Positions 8,919-20,028 are shown, counted from the first letter of the stretch. The stretch is DNA of 64,000 nt from Aquibium sp. ELW1220 (GCF_030398385.1 NZ_JAOAOQ010000003.1:226011-290010), one strand, 5' to 3'. The notes: generated by a model not told the origin, from the sequence alone. Program-made: numbers and translations.

Positions 8919-11885
8919 ATGCCCAACAAAATGCTTATCGATGCCTCCCACCCGGAGGAAACACGGGTCGTCGTCACACGCGGTAACCGTATCGAGGAAT
9001 TCGACTTCGAGTCCCAGGACAAGAAGCAGCTCAAAGGCAACATCTATCTCGCCCGCGTGACGCGGGTGGAGCCGTCGCTCCAGGCGGCCTTCGTGGAGTA
9101 TGGCGGCAATCGCCACGGCTTCCTCGCCTTCAGCGAAATCCATCCCGACTACTACCAGATCCCGGTGGCCGACCGTCAGGCGCTGCTGAGGGCCGAGGCG
9201 GAAGCCGCCGAGGACGAGGATGAGGACGAGGATCCGGAAGAGCGCGGCGAGCGCGGCAAGCAGAAGCGACGCCGCAACGGCCGTGGCCGCGGCCGCAACC
9301 GCCGCGACGACGAGACCAACGCCGCGGGCGAAGCCGTCGATGCCGACGCCGACTCGGAGAGCGATTCGGAGGACGAAGGCGTCGAGTCGGTCGGAAGCTT
9401 CGAGAATGGCGACCCCTTGTCGGCCGGCGACGAGCTCCCCGCTCACGACCGGCAGGACGAAGCGTCCGACGAGGACGATGACGGATCGGACAACGGCAAG
9501 TCGGGCGGCCCGGCGATGGCTGCGGCGATCTCGGCCGACATCGTGTCGGAAGATGCCGACGGCCATTCGGAGCGCTCGCGCGACTTCGGCAGCGACGACG
9601 GCGACGACAATGGCGGCCCCCGCTCGATCGAAGAAGGCGACGAGGAGGTCGAATCGGTCGGCGCCGAGGACGCGATGGAGGAACTGCCGAACCGCCGCAA
9701 GGTGTTCCGCAAGCAGTACAAGATCCAGGAAGTCATCAAGCGCCGGCAGATCCTGCTCGTCCAGGTCGTCAAGGAAGAGCGCGGCAACAAGGGTGCGGCA
9801 CTCACCACCTACCTGTCGCTCGCCGGCCGCTACTCGGTGCTGATGCCGAACACGGCGCGCGGCGGCGGCATCTCGCGCAAGATCACCAGCATCCAGGACC
9901 GCAAGCGGCTGAAGGACGTCGTCAAGGAACTCGACGTGCCGCAGGGCATGGGCGTCATCCTGCGCACGGCCGGTGCCAACCGCACCAAGCCGGAAATCAA
10001 GCGCGACTATGAGTATCTGATGCGGCTGTGGGAGAACGTCCGCACGCTGACGCTGCAGTCGACCGCCCCTGCCCTCGTCTACGAGGAAGGCAGCCTGATC
10101 AAGCGTTCGGTGCGCGACCTCTACAACAAGGACATCGACGAAATCCTCGTGGCCGGCGACGAGGGCTACCGCGAGGCCAAGGACTTCATGCGCATGCTGA
10201 TGCCCAGCCATGCCAAGGTGGTCCAGCCCTATCGCGACGTCGTGCCGATCTTTGCCCGCAACGGCATCGAGGCCCAGCTCGACCGCATGCTGCAGCCGCA
10301 GGTGACGCTGAAGTCCGGTGGCTACATCATCATCAACCAGACCGAGGCGCTGGTCTCCATCGACGTCAACTCCGGTCGCTCGACCAAGGAGCACTCGATC
10401 GAGGACACCGCGCTGCAGACCAACCTGGAGGCTGCCGAGGAAGTGGCGCGCCAGCTGCGCCTGCGCGACCTCGCCGGCCTGATCGTCATCGACTTCATCG
10501 ACATGGAAGAGAAGCGGAACAACCGCTCGGTCGAGAAGAAGATGAAGGACTGCCTGAAGAACGACCGGGCGCGCATCCAGGTCGGCCGCATCTCGCATTT
10601 CGGCCTGCTGGAGATGTCGCGCCAGCGCATCCGCGCCAGCGTGCTCGAATCGACGATGAAGCCCTGCTCGCATTGCGGCGGCACCGGCCACGTCCGTTCG
10701 GACTCGTCGGTCGCCCTGCACGTCGTGCGGGCCATCGAGGAGCACCTGCTCAAGGACAACCGCCACCACATCACCGTGCGCACGCCGGTGGCCACCGCGC
10801 TCTACGTTCTCAACCACAAGCGCGCCAACATCGTCGACCTGGAGACCCGCTTCGGCCTGTCGATCACCATCGAGGCGGACGAGAGCGTGGGCATCCAGCA
10901 CTACGCGATCACGCGCGGCGCGGTGGTGGAGAACCCGATCGCCATGCCGGCGATGCCCTCCTATGCCGACACCACCGAGGACGAGATCCTCGACGCGGAG
11001 ATCGTGCCGGAGGTCGAGGACGAGGAAGAGGAAGAGGAGGTCGTCGCCGCGCAGCCCGAGCGGCGGGAACCGCGCGAGCAGAGGGAGCCGCGCGAGAGCG
11101 CTTCCGACGACGGCCAGGGTCGCCGCAAGCGCAAGCGGCGGCGGCGGCGCGGCGGTCGCGATCGCGACGGTCAGGAGACCGGCCCGCAGGTGGCTGCGGA
11201 TGCGGCTCCGGACGCCGACATGGACGAGCCCGAGCAGGCCGGGAGCGAGGCGGAAGCCGTCGAGATGGCCGATGAGGCCGGCGCAGACGCGGACGGCGGC
11301 AAGAAGCGCCGGCGCGGCAAGCGCGGCGGCCGCAAGAACCGTCGCGATGCGGATGGCAGCGACATCGAAGCCGGCGCCGAGGGCGCCGACGACGAGGCCG
11401 ACGACGCACCGGCCGGCGAGAGCCTCGCCGAGGCACCGGCAGCCGTGACGGAGGAAGCGCCGGTGGCCAAGGCCGTCGCAGCCGAAGCCGCGGTTGAACC
11501 GGTTGCCGAGACGGCACCCGAGGCCGACGAAAAGCCGGCGCCCAAGAAGCGTGCCCGGCGGCCGTCCAAGAAGGCGCTCGCCGAAGCGGAGGCCGCGGCC
11601 CTCGCGGCCGAGGCAGCGGCGCAGGCTCCCGTCGCCGCCAGCCCCGAAGCCGAGGCGGCTCCGGCTGCCGAGGTTCCGGTCGAACAGCCGGCCGAGGTCG
11701 CTGCCGAGCCGGCCGCCGAACCGGCGCCTGCCGCGGAGACGGCCGAAGCGGCGCGGGCTTCCCGGCGCAAGCCGTCGGCACCGCTGGCGACCGAACCGGT
11801 GGTCACGTCGGCCGCCGAACCGGCTGCCGACAGCGAGGCCAAGCCGCGCAAGGCCGGCTGGTGGCAGCGCAAGAGCTTCTTTTGA
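8919..11885 (+). CDS. rne: Ribonuclease E
   Basis: A 988-residue endoribonuclease that starts most mRNA decay and processes rRNA and tRNA. The N-terminal catalytic half holds an S1 domain split by a highly acidic, Arg-patched insertion (about residues 90-235), typical of alphaproteobacteria, then the 5'-sensor and DNase I-like region. The catalytic acidic residues are at about D481 (SIDVNSGR) and D524 (VIDFIDME). The Zn-link cysteines are in PCSHCGGTGH near residue 585. From about residue 690 the protein is low-complexity, with alternating acidic, Arg-rich and Ala/Pro-rich blocks, and ends in the aromatic tail WWQRKSFF, expected to scaffold a degradosome. The ATG follows GGGGAG. Confidence 0.97.
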   Translation: MPNKMLIDASHPEETRVVVTRGNRIEEFDFESQDKKQLKGNIYLARVTRVEPSLQAAFVEYGGNRHGFLAFSEIHPDYYQIPVADRQALLRAEAEAAEDEDEDEDPEERGERGKQKRRRNGRGRGRNRRDDETNAAGEAVDADADSESDSEDEGVESVGSFENGDPLSAGDELPAHDRQDEASDEDDDGSDNGKSGGPAMAAAISADIVSEDADGHSERSRDFGSDDGDDNGGPRSIEEGDEEVESVGAEDAMEELPNRRKVFRKQYKIQEVIKRRQILLVQVVKEERGNKGAALTTYLSLAGRYSVLMPNTARGGGISRKITSIQDRKRLKDVVKELDVPQGMGVILRTAGANRTKPEIKRDYEYLMRLWENVRTLTLQSTAPALVYEEGSLIKRSVRDLYNKDIDEILVAGDEGYREAKDFMRMLMPSHAKVVQPYRDVVPIFARNGIEAQLDRMLQPQVTLKSGGYIIINQTEALVSIDVNSGRSTKEHSIEDTALQTNLEAAEEVARQLRLRDLAGLIVIDFIDMEEKRNNRSVEKKMKDCLKNDRARIQVGRISHFGLLEMSRQRIRASVLESTMKPCSHCGGTGHVRSDSSVALHVVRAIEEHLLKDNRHHITVRTPVATALYVLNHKRANIVDLETRFGLSITIEADESVGIQHYAITRGAVVENPIAMPAMPSYADTTEDEILDAEIVPEVEDEEEEEEVVAAQPERREPREQREPRESASDDGQGRRKRKRRRRRGGRDRDGQETGPQVAADAAPDADMDEPEQAGSEAEAVEMADEAGADADGGKKRRRGKRGGRKNRRDADGSDIEAGAEGADDEADDAPAGESLAEAPAAVTEEAPVAKAVAAEAAVEPVAETAPEADEKPAPKKRARRPSKKALAEAEAAALAAEAAAQAPVAASPEAEAAPAAEVPVEQPAEVAAEPAAEPAPAAETAEAARASRRKPSAPLATEPVVTSAAEPAADSEAKPRKAGWWQRKSFF

Positions 11886-11904
11886 GAAGTAACTGACATT
11901 GCTC

Positions 11905-11960
11905 GCACGGCGGTCGTTCCGCCGTGCCTGGAGGGGCTGCCCGAGGGCAGCCCCTTCTTC
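11905..11960 (+). terminator. Double-hairpin terminator after rne
   Basis: Two strong hairpins follow the rne stop. The first is GCACGGCGG / CCGCCGTGC (11905-11927, 5-base loop). The second is GGGGCTGCCC / GGGCAGCCCC (11933-11954), followed by TTCTTC. The second has the shape of an intrinsic terminator with an imperfect U tract. It lies between convergent genes and could act on both strands. Confidence 0.7.
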
Positions 11961-12063
11961 GTTGGCGATACCTTCGCCGCTGCGGAGCGTCACGTCGCAG
12001 CGACAGCCCGCCAACCCTCTAGCCGGAGCGCGTCATTGCGCCTGCGGGCAGCGTCCGACCCGC

Positions 12064-13224
12064 TCAGCCGCCCTGCCCCGCGAGCCAGGCTTCCAGCCGG
12101 TCCATCGCCGTGACCATGTCGGCGGTGGCGCCGGCATAGGAGAAGCGCATGGTTCGGTGGCCGTTGACGGTGTCGAAGTCGATCCCCGGCGTCGCCGCGA
12201 CATGGGCTTCGGCGATCATCTTGCGGGCGAAGTCCATGCTGTCATTGGTGAAGCGCGAGACGTCGCAATAGGCGTAGAAGCCGCCGTCCATCGGCGAGGC
12301 GATGGCGAGGCCGAGGCGCGGCAGGCGTTCCAGAAGCATGGCGCGGCTTTGCGCATAGCGTGCCTTCACGGCTTCCAGTTCCTCCGTCGCGGCGAAGGCG
12401 GGAACGGCGGCGATCTGCGAGATTTCGGGCGCCGAGATGTAGAGGCTCTGCTGGATCCGCTCGACAGGCCGCAGCAGCGTCTCGGGCAGCACCATCCAGC
12501 CGATGCGCCAGCCGGTCATGCAGTAGTATTTCGAAAACGAGTTGATCACCACGACGTCCGGATCGAGCGCCAGCGCCGTGCGGTCCGGCCGGTCGTAGGC
12601 CAGCCGGTGGTAGATTTCGTCCGAGATCACCTGGACGCCCAGCCGCTCGCATGTCGCGAGGATGCGGCTAATCTCGTCGTCCGGCGTGATCGAGCCGGTC
12701 GGATTCGCCGGACTGGCGAAGAGCAGTCCCTGGAACGGCCACCGCGCATGCGCTTCCTCCAGTCGCTCGGCGGTCAGCCATCCGGCACCCGCGAGATCGA
12801 TCTCGACCGCCTCGATGCCGAGCACCTTCAGGATGTTGCGATAGGCCGGATAGCCCGGCGCCGTGATGGCGACGCGCTCGCCGGCATTGAACATGGACAG
12901 GAAGGCGAGGTTGAAGGCGGCCGACGAGCCGGTCGTCGCCACGATGCGCTCGGGCGGGACGGTCACGCCGTAGTGGTCGGCATAGTGGCCCGCGATCGCC
13001 TCGCGCAGGATGCGCAGGCCGAGTGCGTCGGTGTAGCCGATGCGGCCGTCGCGGGCTGCGCGGGCGGCCGCGTCGCGCACGGCCTGCGGCGCGGGATCGG
13101 AGGGCTGGCCGACGGCCATGGAGATGATCGGGGCCCCTTGCGCGCGCAGCCGGTTGGCTTCTGCCAGTACGTCCATCGCATGGAAGGGCTCGATGGCGCT
13201 GCGTCTCGAAATGGCTGTCTTCAT
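12064..13224 (-). CDS. Class I/II pyridoxal-phosphate aminotransferase
   Basis: A 386-residue fold-type I aminotransferase. The PLP lysine is in NSFSKYYCMTGWRIGW, with the upstream SPANPTG and VISDEIYHRL motifs that hold the cofactor ring and phosphate, and a conserved C-terminal Arg in RTMRFSYA. It resembles the aspartate/aromatic aminotransferase-like group (AspC/MalY side), but the amino acid substrate cannot be deduced. It converges on rne and diverges from the M48 protease. Confidence 0.88.
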   Translation of the reverse strand: MKTAISRRSAIEPFHAMDVLAEANRLRAQGAPIISMAVGQPSDPAPQAVRDAAARAARDGRIGYTDALGLRILREAIAGHYADHYGVTVPPERIVATTGSSAAFNLAFLSMFNAGERVAITAPGYPAYRNILKVLGIEAVEIDLAGAGWLTAERLEEAHARWPFQGLLFASPANPTGSITPDDEISRILATCERLGVQVISDEIYHRLAYDRPDRTALALDPDVVVINSFSKYYCMTGWRIGWMVLPETLLRPVERIQQSLYISAPEISQIAAVPAFAATEELEAVKARYAQSRAMLLERLPRLGLAIASPMDGGFYAYCDVSRFTNDSMDFARKMIAEAHVAATPGIDFDTVNGHRTMRFSYAGATADMVTAMDRLEAWLAGQGG

Positions 13225-13351
13225 CCGGTCTCTCGCATCCCGTTCGTCAATTCGCCGTACAATCGCCGGATTGCTCCGGGATCACAAAACAATGAAGCCT
13301 CTTCACTTGGCTTTTCATCCGCGTGAGGCTCGTCTACCTGTGATCCCCGCC

Positions 13352-14761
13352 ATGATCCATTCCCCTTCCCCCCGTTCGAGGACGTTCCGCAGCGCCTTTC
13401 GCCGTCTGGTCCCTCCCCTGGCGGCCGTTCAGCTGTTTCTTGCCGCCTCCGGTCCGGCGCTCGCCCAGCAGCAGCGCCTTCCCATCGTCCGCGATGCGGA
13501 GATCGAGGCGCTGGTGCGCGACTATGCGCGGCCGATTCTCGGCGCGGCCGGCCTGCAGAAGGCCGGCGTCGACATCATCCTGGTCAACGACCGCGGCTTC
13601 AACGCCTTCGTCGTCGGGCGGCGCATGTTCATCAACACCGGCGCGCTGATGACGGCGGAGACGCCGGGCGAGATCATCGGTGTCATCGCCCACGAGGCCG
13701 GGCACATCGCCGGCCGCCACCAGGAAAAGCTGCGCCAGCAGCTGGAGCGGGCGCAGACCATGGCGCTGGTGGCCACGCTGCTCGGCGTCGGCGCGGCCGT
13801 CGGCGGCGCCCTGTCGGGCAATGGCGGGCTGGCGCAGGGCGGCACCGGCATCGCGGCCGGTGGCAGCGAGGTCGCGCGGCGCACGCTGCTCGGCTACCAG
13901 CGCGCCGAGGAGATCGCCGCCGACCGCTCGGCGCTGACCTATCTGGAAAAGACGGGCCAGTCGGCGGCCGGCATGCTCAAGACCTTCCAGCGCTTCCAGA
14001 GCGCGCTGTCGCTGTCGGGCGCCCGTATCGATCCCTATCAGATCAGCCATCCGATGCCGCGCGAGCGCATCTCGAATCTCGAGACGCTGGCGCGCCAGAG
14101 CCGGAGTTTCGGCAAGCCGGACCCGGCCGCGCTGCAGCTTCGCCATGATCTGATGCGCGCCAAGATCGCCGCCTACATGGAAGGACCGGCTGCGACCTCG
14201 CGGCTGTTCCGCAACGATCCGCTGGGGCTGCCCGCGCGCTATGCGGACGCGATCAACACGCATCTGCGCGGCAGCCCGGCCAATGCGCTGGCCAAGATCG
14301 ACGCGCTGATCCGCGAGAACCCCAACAACCCTTATTTCCACGAGATGCGCGGCGAGGCGCTGATTCGCGCCAACAAGCCGGCGGAGGCCGCCAAGGCCTA
14401 TGGCCGGGCGCTCGCGCTCGATCCATCCAAGTCGGCCATCATCCAGATCCAGCGCGGTCAGGCCCTGCTGGCGGTGGGCGACCGGGATTCGGCGCGGCAG
14501 GCCGTGAAGGACATCCGCGGCGCGCTCGACCGCGACCGCGAGAACGCCGCCGCCTACCGCCATCTGGCGCAGGCCTACGGCATGCTTGGCGACGTGGCGG
14601 AGGCGGAGCTCGCAACCGCCGAGGCCTCCTACTACTCGGGCGCCTTTCAGGACGCGAGCATCTTTGCCATGCGGGCGCAGCAGAAGTTCAAGCCCGGTTC
14701 GCCGAGCTGGGTTCGCGCCCAGGACATCATCAACACGAGCAAGCCCCGGAAGAAAAAATGA
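13352..14761 (+). CDS. Periplasmic M48 metalloprotease with TPR repeats (BepA-like)
   Basis: About 469 residues. An N-terminal signal peptide (PLAAVQLFLAASGPALAQ) is followed by an M48 peptidase domain with H114-E-A-G-H118 in VIAHEAGHIAGRH and the downstream EEIAADRSAL segment that supplies the third zinc ligand, then TPR-type helices in the C-terminal third. Family members such as BepA do quality control of outer-membrane proteins. Longer in-frame starts exist (for example 13292 and 13340); 13352 places the signal peptide correctly but has no clear ribosome-binding site, so the start is uncertain. A DsbA-like gene follows at short distance, which fits joint work in envelope protein folding. 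Confidence 0.87.
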   Translation: MIHSPSPRSRTFRSAFRRLVPPLAAVQLFLAASGPALAQQQRLPIVRDAEIEALVRDYARPILGAAGLQKAGVDIILVNDRGFNAFVVGRRMFINTGALMTAETPGEIIGVIAHEAGHIAGRHQEKLRQQLERAQTMALVATLLGVGAAVGGALSGNGGLAQGGTGIAAGGSEVARRTLLGYQRAEEIAADRSALTYLEKTGQSAAGMLKTFQRFQSALSLSGARIDPYQISHPMPRERISNLETLARQSRSFGKPDPAALQLRHDLMRAKIAAYMEGPAATSRLFRNDPLGLPARYADAINTHLRGSPANALAKIDALIRENPNNPYFHEMRGEALIRANKPAEAAKAYGRALALDPSKSAIIQIQRGQALLAVGDRDSARQAVKDIRGALDRDRENAAAYRHLAQAYGMLGDVAEAELATAEASYYSGAFQDASIFAMRAQQKFKPGSPSWVRAQDIINTSKPRKKK

Positions 14762-14792
14762 GGGGCCTCGTCCAATGCGGGAAAAACCGGTC

Positions 14793-15593
14793 ATGAAGAA
14801 ATCTTTCGGTCTGCGCGCGGCCAGCTTCTCCCTGCTGGCGGGTCTGCTCGTCTCGGGCGCTGTCGTCGGGCCGGCAACCGGCATCGCCGCCGAAACGGCC
14901 GGCGAGAAGACGGCCGGCTTCACCCGCGCCGAAATCGAATCGATCGTGCGCGAATACCTGATCGCCAATCCGGAGGTGATGCTGGAAGTGCAGGACGCGC
15001 TGGAGGCTCGGCAGCGCGACCAGCAGCAGGCGGCCCAGCTCGAGACCATTCGCGGCGCCAGCGACGACATCTTCAATTCCGCGCATGACGGCGTCTACGG
15101 AAACCCCGACGGCAAGTACACGCTCGTCGAGTTCTTCGACTACAATTGCGGCTACTGCAAGCGCGCGCTGGGCGACATGCTGGAGCTGACCAAGGCCAAT
15201 CCGGACGTGCGCTTCGTGCTCAAGGAGTTCCCGATCCTCGGGCCGGATTCGCAGCGCGCCCACATCGTCGGCCAGGCCTTCCAGCACCTGATGCCGGAGA
15301 AGTACGGCGAGTTTCACGTCAAGCTGATGAGCGCGGCCGGCCGTGCGACCGAGGAGAGCGCGATCAAGGTGGCGGTGTCGCTCGGCGCGGACGAGGCGGC
15401 GCTGCGTCGCGAGATGAAGGACCCCAAGATCGCCGACGTGTTCAACCGGACCTACGAGATCGCCAACCAGCTCGGCATCACCGGCACGCCCTCCTACGTC
15501 GTCGGCGAGGAAGTCGTCTTCGGTGCGCTCGGACGCGACGTGCTGGAGCAGAAGATCGCCAATCTCGAGCAGTGCGGCAAGGCCACCTGCTGA
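14793..15593 (+). CDS. Periplasmic DsbA-family thiol-disulfide oxidoreductase
   Basis: About 266 residues with a signal peptide (MKKSFGLRAASFSLLAGLLVSG). A short N-terminal helical segment (FTRAEIESIVREYLIANPEVM), as in ScsC/Com1-like proteins, is followed by a thioredoxin fold with C119-G-Y-C122 and the cis-Pro loop TGTPSYVVG. It should introduce or isomerise disulfides in exported proteins. Two further cysteines sit at the extreme C-terminus (QCGKATC). An in-frame ATG at 14775 with AGGGG upstream is the alternative start. It begins about 30 bases after the M48-TPR gene, suggesting one operon. Confidence 0.9.
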   Translation: MKKSFGLRAASFSLLAGLLVSGAVVGPATGIAAETAGEKTAGFTRAEIESIVREYLIANPEVMLEVQDALEARQRDQQQAAQLETIRGASDDIFNSAHDGVYGNPDGKYTLVEFFDYNCGYCKRALGDMLELTKANPDVRFVLKEFPILGPDSQRAHIVGQAFQHLMPEKYGEFHVKLMSAAGRATEESAIKVAVSLGADEAALRREMKDPKIADVFNRTYEIANQLGITGTPSYVVGEEVVFGALGRDVLEQKIANLEQCGKATC

Positions 15594-15810
15594 CGGGGCA
15601 TATCGCCCCCGGATCGGCCTCGAAGCGGTGCTTTACGCGGGGAAAGAACGCGTTTGCGCTCTTTCACGCGCGCATCAACCCGACTATAGAGGTGCGGCGC
15701 CCGGCGGGTGCATTGCGACATGATCTCGCGGGCCGGCGCGGCGCCGGCGGATCAGGGGCACGAGCCTGCCGCTGGACGCGCGAGCGGAATTGCGAAGGAA
15801 CACAGGCCCA

Positions 15811-16269
15811 ATGGCGACCAAGACCCCCGGCATAGACCAGAAGCTCATTCGCGACCTGGCGGGCATCCTCAACGAAACCAACCTTTCGGAAATCGAAGTC
15901 GAGCAGGGCGACCTGCGGATCAAGGTTTCGCGTCAGTCGACCGTGGTCCAGGCCATGGCCGCCCCGGCGCCCGCGCCGGTCTACGAGCGCGCGTCGGCGC
16001 CCGTGGAAGCGGCCAAGCCCTCGGCCCCGTCGTCCGACAAGATCGTCCCCTCGCCGATGGTGGGCACTGCCTATGCCTGCCCCTCGCCCGGCTCGCCCGC
16101 CTTCATCGAGGTCGGCCAGAAGGTGCGCGAGGGCCAGACGCTGCTCATCATCGAAGCCATGAAGACGATGAACCAGATTCCTTCGCCCCGCGCCGGCACC
16201 GTCACGCAGATCCTGTTCGAGGATGCTCAGCCGGTCGAGTTCGGCGAGCCGCTCGTCGTGATCGAGTAG
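15811..16269 (+). CDS. accB: Acetyl-CoA carboxylase biotin carboxyl carrier protein
   Basis: BCCP of 152 residues, the swinging-arm subunit of acetyl-CoA carboxylase in fatty-acid synthesis. The N-terminal domain ([26 protein letters not shown]) is followed by an Ala/Pro linker and a biotinyl domain with biotin-accepting Lys118 in EAMKTMN. The ATG follows AAGGAA at a slightly long distance; an earlier in-frame ATG at 15790 looks spurious. accC begins seven bases after the stop. Confidence 0.97.
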   Translation: MATKTPGIDQKLIRDLAGILNETNLSEIEVEQGDLRIKVSRQSTVVQAMAAPAPAPVYERASAPVEAAKPSAPSSDKIVPSPMVGTAYACPSPGSPAFIEVGQKVREGQTLLIIEAMKTMNQIPSPRAGTVTQILFEDAQPVEFGEPLVVIE

Positions 16270-16276
16270 TCGCGGC

Positions 16277-17620
<1,344 letters not shown>

Positions 17621-17632
17621 GCCGGGCCGGCG

Positions 17633-18250
17633 ATGGAACGTCCCTTCGCGCCCGGTCACCGCATCCCGCCGGATCTCCTGCTCAAGGCCTATGCCTCGGG
17701 TGTCTTCCCCATGGCCGAGAACGCCGACGATCCGGAGGTGTTCTGGGTCCGGCCGGAGACCCGGGGCGTCATCCCTCTCGACGGCTTCCATGTGCCGCGC
17801 AGCCTGGCAAAGACGATCCGGCGGCAGGTCTTTTCGATCGCGTTCGATCGCGACTTCGGGGGCGTGATCGACGGCTGCGCGCAGTCGCGCGAGATTCGCC
17901 CCTCGACCTGGATCAACGGGCCGATCCGCGAGGCCTACGGCAAGCTGTTCGAGCGCGGCCACTGCCACACGGTGGAAGCGCGGCGCGACGACCGGCTCGT
18001 CGGCGGCCTCTACGGCGTGACGCTCGGGCGCACCTTCTTCGGCGAAAGCATGTTCTCGCTGGAGACCGATGCCTCGAAGGTCTGTCTCGTGGCTCTGGTC
18101 GAACGGCTGAAGCAGCGCGGCTTCGTTCTCCTCGACACGCAGTTCACCACCGAGCACCTGAAGCGCTTCGGCGCCATCGACGTGCCGCGGCGCAAATACG
18201 AGAAGCTGCTCGCCAACGGCATCTCGGGCGAGGCCGTCTTCTACCCCTGA
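17633..18250 (+). CDS. aat: Leucyl/phenylalanyl-tRNA-protein transferase
   Basis: A 205-residue enzyme that adds Leu or Phe from aminoacyl-tRNA to proteins with N-terminal Lys/Arg, marking them for ClpS/ClpAP (N-degron pathway). The family signatures are visible: [14 protein letters not shown] near the N-terminus, [55 protein letters not shown] and [16 protein letters not shown]. Position directly after accC, in line with it, is a common rhizobial order and suggests cotranscription with accBC. Confidence 0.97.
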   Translation: MERPFAPGHRIPPDLLLKAYASGVFPMAENADDPEVFWVRPETRGVIPLDGFHVPRSLAKTIRRQVFSIAFDRDFGGVIDGCAQSREIRPSTWINGPIREAYGKLFERGHCHTVEARRDDRLVGGLYGVTLGRTFFGESMFSLETDASKVCLVALVERLKQRGFVLLDTQFTTEHLKRFGAIDVPRRKYEKLLANGISGEAVFYP

Positions 18251-18264
18251 CGACGGATCGGGCG

Positions 18265-18900
18265 TCAGCTCCGCTGCAGCGCGACGTGGACACCGAGACC
18301 GACCAGCACGGTCCCGCCGAGCCGCTGCGCCATCTGCCGGGCACGCGACGAGTGGCGAAGCGTCTCCACCAGCCGGCCCGCGATCAACACGCAGACGATG
18401 TCGGCCAGCGAGAAGGTCAGGTTGACCACCGTGCCCAGGATAAGCAGTTGCGCCCAGACCGGCAGCGCCGCTGCCGCATCGACGAATTGCGGCAGGAAGG
18501 CCAGGAAGAAGAGCGCCGTCTTCGGGTTCAGCACCTCCACCGCGATGCTCTCGGCAAAGGCGCGCCGGCCCGATTTGCGCGGCAAGTCGAGCGGCAGTTC
18601 GCCCGAAGAGGCTCCGGCCGCGCGAAAGGCCCCGACGCCGAGCCAGATCAGGTAGACGGCACCGGCGACCTTCACGGCCAGATAGAGCGCGGGGACCGCG
18701 TGGAACAGCATCGACAGCCCGGCGGCCGCGGCGACCACGTGGACATAGCAGCCGAGATGGATGCCGAGGCTCGCCATCAGACCGGCCGACCGGCCGCCTG
18801 CCAGCGTGCGCGCCGCCGCATACATCATCGCCGGCCCGGGAATGAAGGCAAAGAGCGCCGTGGTGACGATGAAGGTGACCAGGATGTCGATGGCGGGCAT
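18265..18900 (-). CDS. LysE/RhtB-family amino acid exporter
   Basis: About 211 residues with six hydrophobic segments. Near the N-terminus is the family motif FIPGPAMMYAAARTLAGGRSAGLMASLGIHLG (written in the GPxxxxxxxxxxxxGxxxGxxxxxG pattern), and VLNPKTALFFLAFLPQF marks the middle. These proteins export amino acids or related metabolites such as homoserine lactone and threonine. The substrate is not predictable. ATG 18900 has GGAG five bases upstream. It converges on aat. Confidence 0.88.
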   Translation of the reverse strand: MPAIDILVTFIVTTALFAFIPGPAMMYAAARTLAGGRSAGLMASLGIHLGCYVHVVAAAAGLSMLFHAVPALYLAVKVAGAVYLIWLGVGAFRAAGASSGELPLDLPRKSGRRAFAESIAVEVLNPKTALFFLAFLPQFVDAAAALPVWAQLLILGTVVNLTFSLADIVCVLIAGRLVETLRHSSRARQMAQRLGGTVLVGLGVHVALQRS

Positions 18901-18979
18901 GATGGCTCCAAGGCCCGCGACAGGGCCCCTGCCATCCATAACCCCAGCCGGCGGCTCGCGATAGTCGTGCGGCGCGTCG

Positions 18980-19426
18980 TCAGTCCGCCTTGGCGGTCTC
19001 GGGCGGCGGCACGTCGGAGTTCTGTTTGCAGGCCTTCAGCCAGACGTCGTAGACCGAGTGCTCGACGGCATTGAGGCCTGGGCTCTCGGCGAACATCCAG
19101 CCGGTGAAGATGCGCCGGATCTTGCGGTCGAGCGTGATCTCGTCGACCTCGACGAAGGAATCCGTCCTTGCCTCGTCGGTGTCGGGGCTGGACAGGCAGA
19201 CGCGCGGCGTCACCTGCAGGGCGCCGAACTGCACCGTCTCGTCGATATAGACGTCGAAGGTGATGATGCGGCCGGTGACCTTGTCGATGCCGGTGAACTC
19301 GGCCACCGGATTCTTGATGCGCTCCACGGGCGCGGCATCCTGGGCGGCGGCGCCCATCGGAAGAAGACCGAGGGCCAGCGCGCAGCAGAGCGACCGGACC
19401 AGATGTTTGGATGCCGTCGATATCAT
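18980..19426 (-). CDS. Exported DUF2155 protein
   Basis: 148 residues. A signal peptide (LVRSLCCALALGLLPMGAAAQ) is followed by the conserved DUF2155 body: FTGIDKVTGRIITFDVYIDETVQFGAL, PRVCLSSPDTDEA, RIFTGWMFAESPGLNAVEHSVYDVWL and a distal cysteine in LKACK. The two cysteines may form a disulfide in the periplasm. Function is unknown, but in alphaproteobacteria it is almost always beside accBC-aat and the NDUFA12 gene, as here. A TTAACCAT half-site lies upstream at 19499-19506. Confidence 0.88.
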   Translation of the reverse strand: MISTASKHLVRSLCCALALGLLPMGAAAQDAAPVERIKNPVAEFTGIDKVTGRIITFDVYIDETVQFGALQVTPRVCLSSPDTDEARTDSFVEVDEITLDRKIRRIFTGWMFAESPGLNAVEHSVYDVWLKACKQNSDVPPPETAKAD

Positions 19427-19498
19427 CTGTCTTCGACCGAAACCTCTGCCTGACGCTTGATCCGCCGGCCATCCTCGCCTGCCCGGATCAACAGACGG

Positions 19499-19506
19499 TT
19501 AACCAT
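19499..19506. promoter_or_regulatory. CtrA-like half-site TTAACCAT
   Basis: TTAACCAT lies in the 113-bp gap between the DUF2155 gene and the NDUFA12 gene. It matches the known CtrA half-site consensus of alphaproteobacteria. A single octamer is weak evidence and no full TTAA-N7-TTAA site is present. Confidence 0.25.
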
Positions 19507-19539
19507 GGATTGTGGCGATACGATTGCTCGTCTGCGCAA

Positions 19540-19938
19540 TCAGTTCCCTGGTGTCCAGGCGTCGTAGTCGCCGGTGACGGCCGGGCGGTCGCCGGGGCGC
19601 AGCACCGAGCCCTTGGGGCGGTAGGCCTTCCAGGAACCGGTGTGATTCGGCTCGTGCGCCTTTTCCCACTCGTGGGCCTGATAGTTTTCCTGGGTCGGCG
19701 CGACATCGACCCGATGGTGCAGCCAGCCGTGCCAGCCGGGCGGCACGCGGGTGGCCTCCGACAGGCCATTGTAGATGACCCAGCGGCGCTGGCGGCCCTC
19801 CGAATCGGTACCGCCGGTGTAGTACAGGTTCCCCTGCTCGTCCTTGCCCACGAAGGTGCCGTTGCGCCAGGTGTGGAAGCGCGTGTTCAGCGTCTGGCCG
19901 TTCCACCAGGTGAACATCTGGGTCAGGAATTTCAACAT
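19540..19938 (-). CDS. NADH:ubiquinone oxidoreductase accessory subunit, NDUFA12 (B17.2) family
   Basis: A 132-residue accessory subunit of respiratory complex I, found in alphaproteobacteria and mitochondria. The conserved family pattern is visible: FTWWNGQTLNTRFHTWRNGTFVGKDEQGNLYY, RRWVIYNG, PPGWHGWLHH and YQAHEWEKAHEPNHTGSWKAYRPKGS. It should sit on the peripheral arm. Its presence supports placement of the organism in the Alphaproteobacteria. It is transcribed with the DUF2155 gene on the minus strand. Confidence 0.95.
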   Translation of the reverse strand: MLKFLTQMFTWWNGQTLNTRFHTWRNGTFVGKDEQGNLYYTGGTDSEGRQRRWVIYNGLSEATRVPPGWHGWLHHRVDVAPTQENYQAHEWEKAHEPNHTGSWKAYRPKGSVLRPGDRPAVTGDYDAWTPGN

Positions 19939-20028
19939 CGCAGGACCTCGCGCGGATATGTCCGCCTTATGGCTCCCGAAGGCGGCGAAAGCAAGGGGCG
20001 CGGCGCGGCGCCTGCCCCGGCCGGGCCG

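Noticed and set aside
4394..8986. Very long open frames on the plus strand opposite mrcA and the amidase
   Set aside because: They are antisense shadows caused by high GC and lack any domain signature, whereas the minus-strand genes have complete motifs.
8919..11885. Acidic and Arg-rich blocks in rne as a sign of recombination or repeats
   Set aside because: Such low-complexity insertions and C-terminal scaffolds are normal in alphaproteobacterial RNase E.
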